Assembly (NCBI GenBank): GCA_024399835.1
Contig: JAKSNK010000007.1
Span: 1-64,000 of the forward strand
Direction of reading: 5' to 3'
From: Paludibacteraceae bacterium
Lineage (GTDB): Bacteria; Bacteroidota; Bacteroidia; Bacteroidales; Paludibacteraceae
Length of the DNA: 64,000 nt
Within the stretch, counting starts at the first letter, position 1; each line of letters opens with the position of its first letter. A program made the position numbers and the translations under genes. Below are positions 61,345 through 64,000 of this stretch, piece after piece. The notes beneath the pieces are model-generated. The model did not search any database and was not told where the DNA came from. It worked only from the letters and a program-made list of their open reading frames with translations.

Positions 61345-61378
61345 CAAAAAAAAGTCCAAAACACAATGTCTTGGACTT
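61345..61378 (-). terminator. Terminator of rpsP
   Basis: AAGTCCAA (61352-61359) with TTGGACTT (61371-61378) and an inner ACA/TGT pair. On the minus strand it is followed by eight T. Confidence 0.8.
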
Positions 61379-61401
61379 CTTTCTTTTGCAGTTTTCTAAG
61401 T

Positions 61402-61986
61402 TTAAGCTTCTGCGTTTTCAGCTGCTTCTGCGCTCTCGGCAGGGGCTTCTTCGCCTTTGGCTTCTGCTTCAGCAGCAGCTGCTTCTGCGGCTGCCTCTTG
61501 GGCTTTCGCTGCCAATGCTTCTGCTTCTGCTTTGCGTTTTGCTGCTACCAATTCTGCTTTTGCTTTGTTGGCTTCTACTTCTGCAGCCATTGCTTTCTTG
61601 GCAGCCATGACTTTCTTGTCGGCTTCTTCTTTCGAAATCTTGCCGTTCTTAGCGTCTTTTTCTGCTTTCCATGCATCAAAACGCTTTTGTGCTTCTGCCT
61701 CGTCAAAGGCACCTTTCTTAACGCCGCCTTGCAAATGCTTCATCAGCATTACGCCTTCGCTGGATAAGATAAAACGAACGGTGTCGGTGGGTTGAGCACC
61801 TACACTTACCCAATACAATGCACGCTCAAAATTGAGATCAATCTTGGCGGGATTCAAGTTGGGGTTGTAAGAACCGATACGCTCTACAATTTTACCGTCA
61901 CGAGGTGAACGGCTGTCTGCTACTACAATGTGGTAGTAAGCATAATCTTTGTGGCCATGACGAGCCAAACGAATTTTTGTTGCCAT
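61402..61986 (-). CDS. rpsP: 30S ribosomal protein S16, long form
   Basis: 194 residues. The first ~85 are S16: [60 protein letters not shown] ~110-residue Ala/Glu/Lys helical extension follows, with few hydrophobic residues, as is usual for Bacteroidota S16. The gene is alone here; the usual companions rimM and trmD are not adjacent. The start at 61986 gives the canonical N-terminus; the upstream in-frame extension is not conserved-looking. Confidence 0.95.
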   Translation of the reverse strand: MATKIRLARHGHKDYAYYHIVVADSRSPRDGKIVERIGSYNPNLNPAKIDLNFERALYWVSVGAQPTDTVRFILSSEGVMLMKHLQGGVKKGAFDEAEAQKRFDAWKAEKDAKNGKISKEEADKKVMAAKKAMAAEVEANKAKAELVAAKRKAEAEALAAKAQEAAAEAAAAEAEAKGEEAPAESAEAAENAEA

Positions 61987-62120
61987 TTGTTTTGTTGTTT
62001 TTTTGGGCAATGAATACGCGTATTCGCGCCCTGGTTAATAATTGATGTTTTTTCTGTCGGTTACTCTTCATCCGCATGGCAATTGGGAGGAGGAGATACT
62101 CGACCGACTGAAAAAGTGCG

Positions 62121-62152
62121 CAAAATTACAATTTTTATTTTACTTATGCAAA
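62121..62152 (-). promoter_or_regulatory. Promoter of rpsP
   Basis: TTTGCATA (62152-62145) and TAATTTTG (62128-62121), 24 bp apart. The -33 element lies in the last codons of the HAD phosphatase gene. Leader about 130 nt, long enough for autogenous control, though no structure was recognised. Confidence 0.65.
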
Positions 62153-62746
62153 TATTTTGTCCAAAAAATGAATATTTTCACCTGTTTTCCACCCGAATTG
62201 TTCTCCCATTGCTCTGTTTTGGGCAATATCGTCGATGAATACAACGGGTTCTTTGTCTATGCCATGGGACTTAAAATAGGAATCTACGGCTTCATAAATT
62301 CCTCTCTCCGGCTTGCGGTAGTGCAGTTCGTGGCTCAAAAATACATGCTCAAACACACTCATGTCGTAGTGTTCCAATATATCTTTATAGTGTGTTTCGT
62401 TGTTGTTGCTCAGTACAAACAATTGATGCCCTTTTTCTTTCAATTTCTTCAAAAAAGTCCAGCATTCATCGGGAATACCCGCATGCATTGTAACCCATGC
62501 GTCAATGATTTGTTCACGGCTTGTTCCTGCCACACATGCCCGATGAATAGTGTCGATAAATTCGTCCTCTGTCACCAGTCCGCACTCATACTTGTCCATC
62601 AAACTGTCTGCCACGCCTTCTCCGTTGGGGCATAAACCTAATACACGCTGCATACCTTCTTCCCCTAACAAGGCAGTCATTTTGCGGATACAACCGGACA
62701 TATTATGCTGCATCAATACGCCCCCTAAATCAAAAATAATGTTCAT
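62144..62746 (-). CDS. HAD-superfamily phosphatase
   Basis: 200 residues of the YihX-like subgroup: motif I IIFDLGGVL (nucleophile Asp about residue 6), motif II FVLSNNN (about 107-113), motif III Lys in HYRKPERGIYE (about 145) and motif IV VVFIDDIAQN (about 170). It dephosphorylates small phosphorylated metabolites; the substrate cannot be told from sequence. The ATG at 62746 starts one residue before the conserved strand; the upstream extension is rejected because it crosses the promoter. Confidence 0.9.
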   Translation of the reverse strand: MNIIFDLGGVLMQHNMSGCIRKMTALLGEEGMQRVLGLCPNGEGVADSLMDKYECGLVTEDEFIDTIHRACVAGTSREQIIDAWVTMHAGIPDECWTFLKKLKEKGHQLFVLSNNNETHYKDILEHYDMSVFEHVFLSHELHYRKPERGIYEAVDSYFKSHGIDKEPVVFIDDIAQNRAMGEQFGWKTGENIHFLDKIFA

Positions 62747-62766
62747 ACAATCGCTCTTTTTGTTTG

Positions 62767-62798
62767 CAAAGATAGTGCTTTTTTTGCAATTGTGCAAA
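62767..62798 (-). promoter_or_regulatory. Promoter of the HAD phosphatase
   Basis: TTTGCACA (62798-62791) and TATCTTTG (62774-62767), 24 bp apart. Confidence 0.65.
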
Positions 62799-62836
62799 TT
62801 TTTTTGGCTTATTATGCCCGTTGAGTGACTTTTTTA

Positions 62837-62868
62837 TTTGCATATATGCAAAAAAAAGTGTAACTTTG
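62837..62868 (+). promoter_or_regulatory. Promoter of ileS
   Basis: TTTGCATA (62837-62844) and TAACTTTG (62861-62868), 24 bp apart. Divergent from the HAD promoter, which lies about 40 bp to the left. No T-box-like leader is present; the leader is only about 25 nt. Confidence 0.75.
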
Positions 62869-62899
62869 CACGCTGTTTTTTTGGAGCTTTTATAGAATA

Positions 62900-64000
62900 A
62901 TGAACGATATGAAATGTTTTAACGAGTACAAACAATTGGATTTGCCGGGAATGAGCAAGGATATCCTGGCACAATGGGAACAGGAACATTTGCCTGAAAG
63001 GGCTATTGGAGAACGCCAAGACGCCAAAGGCAAATTTATATTTTTTGAGGGTCCTCCTTCGGCAAACGGTATGCCGGGTATTCACCATGTATTAGCTCGT
63101 ACCATCAAGGATACTTTTTGCCGGTTCAAATCGATGCAGGGATACGAAGTGCGTCGTAAGGCAGGATGGGATACGCACGGTCTGCCTGTAGAATTGGGCG
63201 TGGAGAAAATGCTGGGAATTACCAAGGAGGATATTGGTAAAAAAATCTCTGTGGACGAGTACAATGCCGCTTGCCGTCGCGAGGTGATGAAATATACCAA
63301 GGAATGGACTGCCCTCACCAAGCAAATGGGCTATTGGGTGGATTTGGAAAACCCGTACATCACTTACGATAACAAGTATATTGAAACGCTGTGGTATTTG
63401 CTCAAGGAACTTTACAAAAAGGGGTATCTTTACAAGGGTTATACCATTCAGCCCTATTCGCCGGCAGCAGGTACGGGACTTTCTTCGCATGAGTTGAACC
63501 AGCCCGGTTGCTATCGTGATGTCAAGGATACTACTTGTACCGCACAGTTCCGTATTAGGGAGTCCAGTATTATCGTGACGAAATCTGAGAATCTTCCTCT
63601 TTATGCCTTGGCATGGACAACTACTCCTTGGACTTTGCCCAGCAATACTGCCCTTTGTGTCGGTCCGAAGATTGATTATGTCGTTGTTAAGGGCGAAAAC
63701 CCCTATACGCACGAGAAAGCATTCTACCTCTTGGCAGAGGCACGCTTGAGCGCGTATGCCAAGGAACTTTATCCTGTCGATGCCGACGGCAATCAGCTCC
63801 AACCAGAGATTCTCTATCGTTGCAAGGGCGCTGAGTTGGAAGGGATGGAGTATGACCAGCTCATTCCGTTTGCACAACCTATGCGTGGGGAAAACGACGG
63901 CACGCCGTTCCGCATTATTTTAGGCGACTATGTTACCACGGACGACGGTACGGGTATTGTGCATATTGCCCCCACTTTTGGTGCGGACGATGCCTTTGTG
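62900..64000 (+). CDS. ileS: Isoleucyl-tRNA synthetase, 5' part (runs off the window)
   Basis: An uninterrupted frame from the ATG at 62900 (MNDMKCFNEYKQLDLPGMSK) to the right edge, about 367 codons visible. Class I features: FFEGPPSANGMPGIHHVLAR (HIGH-type motif, about residues 48-67), RRKAGWDTHGLPVELGVEK, and the start of the editing domain with LAWTTTPWTLPSNTAL (about 235-250). The sequence follows the Bacteroidota IleS type. The KMSKS motif and tRNA-binding domains lie outside the window. The ATG at 62909 is a possible alternative start. Confidence 0.95.
   Translation, partial: MNDMKCFNEYKQLDLPGMSKDILAQWEQEHLPERAIGERQDAKGKFIFFEGPPSANGMPGIHHVLARTIKDTFCRFKSMQGYEVRRKAGWDTHGLPVELGVEKMLGITKEDIGKKISVDEYNAACRREVMKYTKEWTALTKQMGYWVDLENPYITYDNKYIETLWYLLKELYKKGYLYKGYTIQPYSPAAGTGLSSHELNQPGCYRDVKDTTCTAQFRIRESSIIVTKSENLPLYALAWTTTPWTLPSNTALCVGPKIDYVVVKGENPYTHEKAFYLLAEARLSAYAKELYPVDADGNQLQPEILYRCKGAELEGMEYDQLIPFAQPMRGENDGTPFRIILGDYVTTDDGTGIVHIAPTFGADDAFV

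Overview
The window reads as chromosomal DNA of a member of the Bacteroidales (Bacteroidota), family not resolved. Evidence: about twenty promoters of the Bacteroidota type (TTTG near -33, TAnnTTTG near -7, start-to-start distance nearly always 24 bp), few Shine-Dalgarno sites, and lineage-typical genes (DUF5606, GldB, long S16, the MreBCD/PBP2/RodA order, SufS, TonB-dependent receptors). AT-rich, heavily structured intergenic DNA contains many dispersed short repeats.

Layout. 1-2.4 kb: an orphaned RelB/DinJ antitoxin beside the remnant of a PIN toxin, and an AAA/DUF4143 ATPase, each followed by a copy of a ~100-bp repeat. 2.6-7.2 kb: small lipoproteins and membrane proteins, sufS with tRNA-Leu, a secreted protein and GtrA. 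7.3-11.3 kb: rsmA, corA, then a leftward DUF5606 / Nif3-like / zinc-ribbon operon. 11.4-17.6 kb is a surface-protein island: two secreted beta-rich or leucine-rich-repeat proteins, an SH3/beta-barrel protein, and a lipoprotein with two C-type-lectin-like modules whose C-terminus looks like the variable region of a diversity-generating retroelement (no reverse transcriptase in the window). Its leader is a ~350-nt structured RNA candidate, and three genes share a 35-nt leader motif.

18-29 kb: smpB, gpmI, potABCD, a large TPR protein and an outer-membrane barrel in a tightly packed rightward run. 29-40.3 kb: CCA-transferase, cysS, yraN, mnmG, a parS-like palindrome, uvrC, tsaE, an outer-membrane protein, an S41 peptidase, lolD and gldB. 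40.6-49.5 kb: a Cys/His-rich periplasmic protein, a lipoprotein, tRNA-Ala, then leftward an RND/MMPL exporter and an overlapping metal-uptake operon (feoB, a 49-codon FeoB-associated gene, TonB-dependent receptor). The FeoB G domain is unusual.

50-64 kb: an SH3/membrane protein, the cell-shape operon mreBCD-mrdA-rodA, a leftward polysaccharide cluster (EpsG-like polymerase plus four glycosyltransferases), rpsP, a HAD phosphatase, and the 5' part of ileS running off the right edge.

Most of the window is housekeeping. The best candidates for something undescribed are the retroelement-type variable lectin with its structured leader, the 35-nt leader motif, the nested inverted repeat before smpB, and the FeoB variant. 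No database search was possible; family names come from motif recognition.
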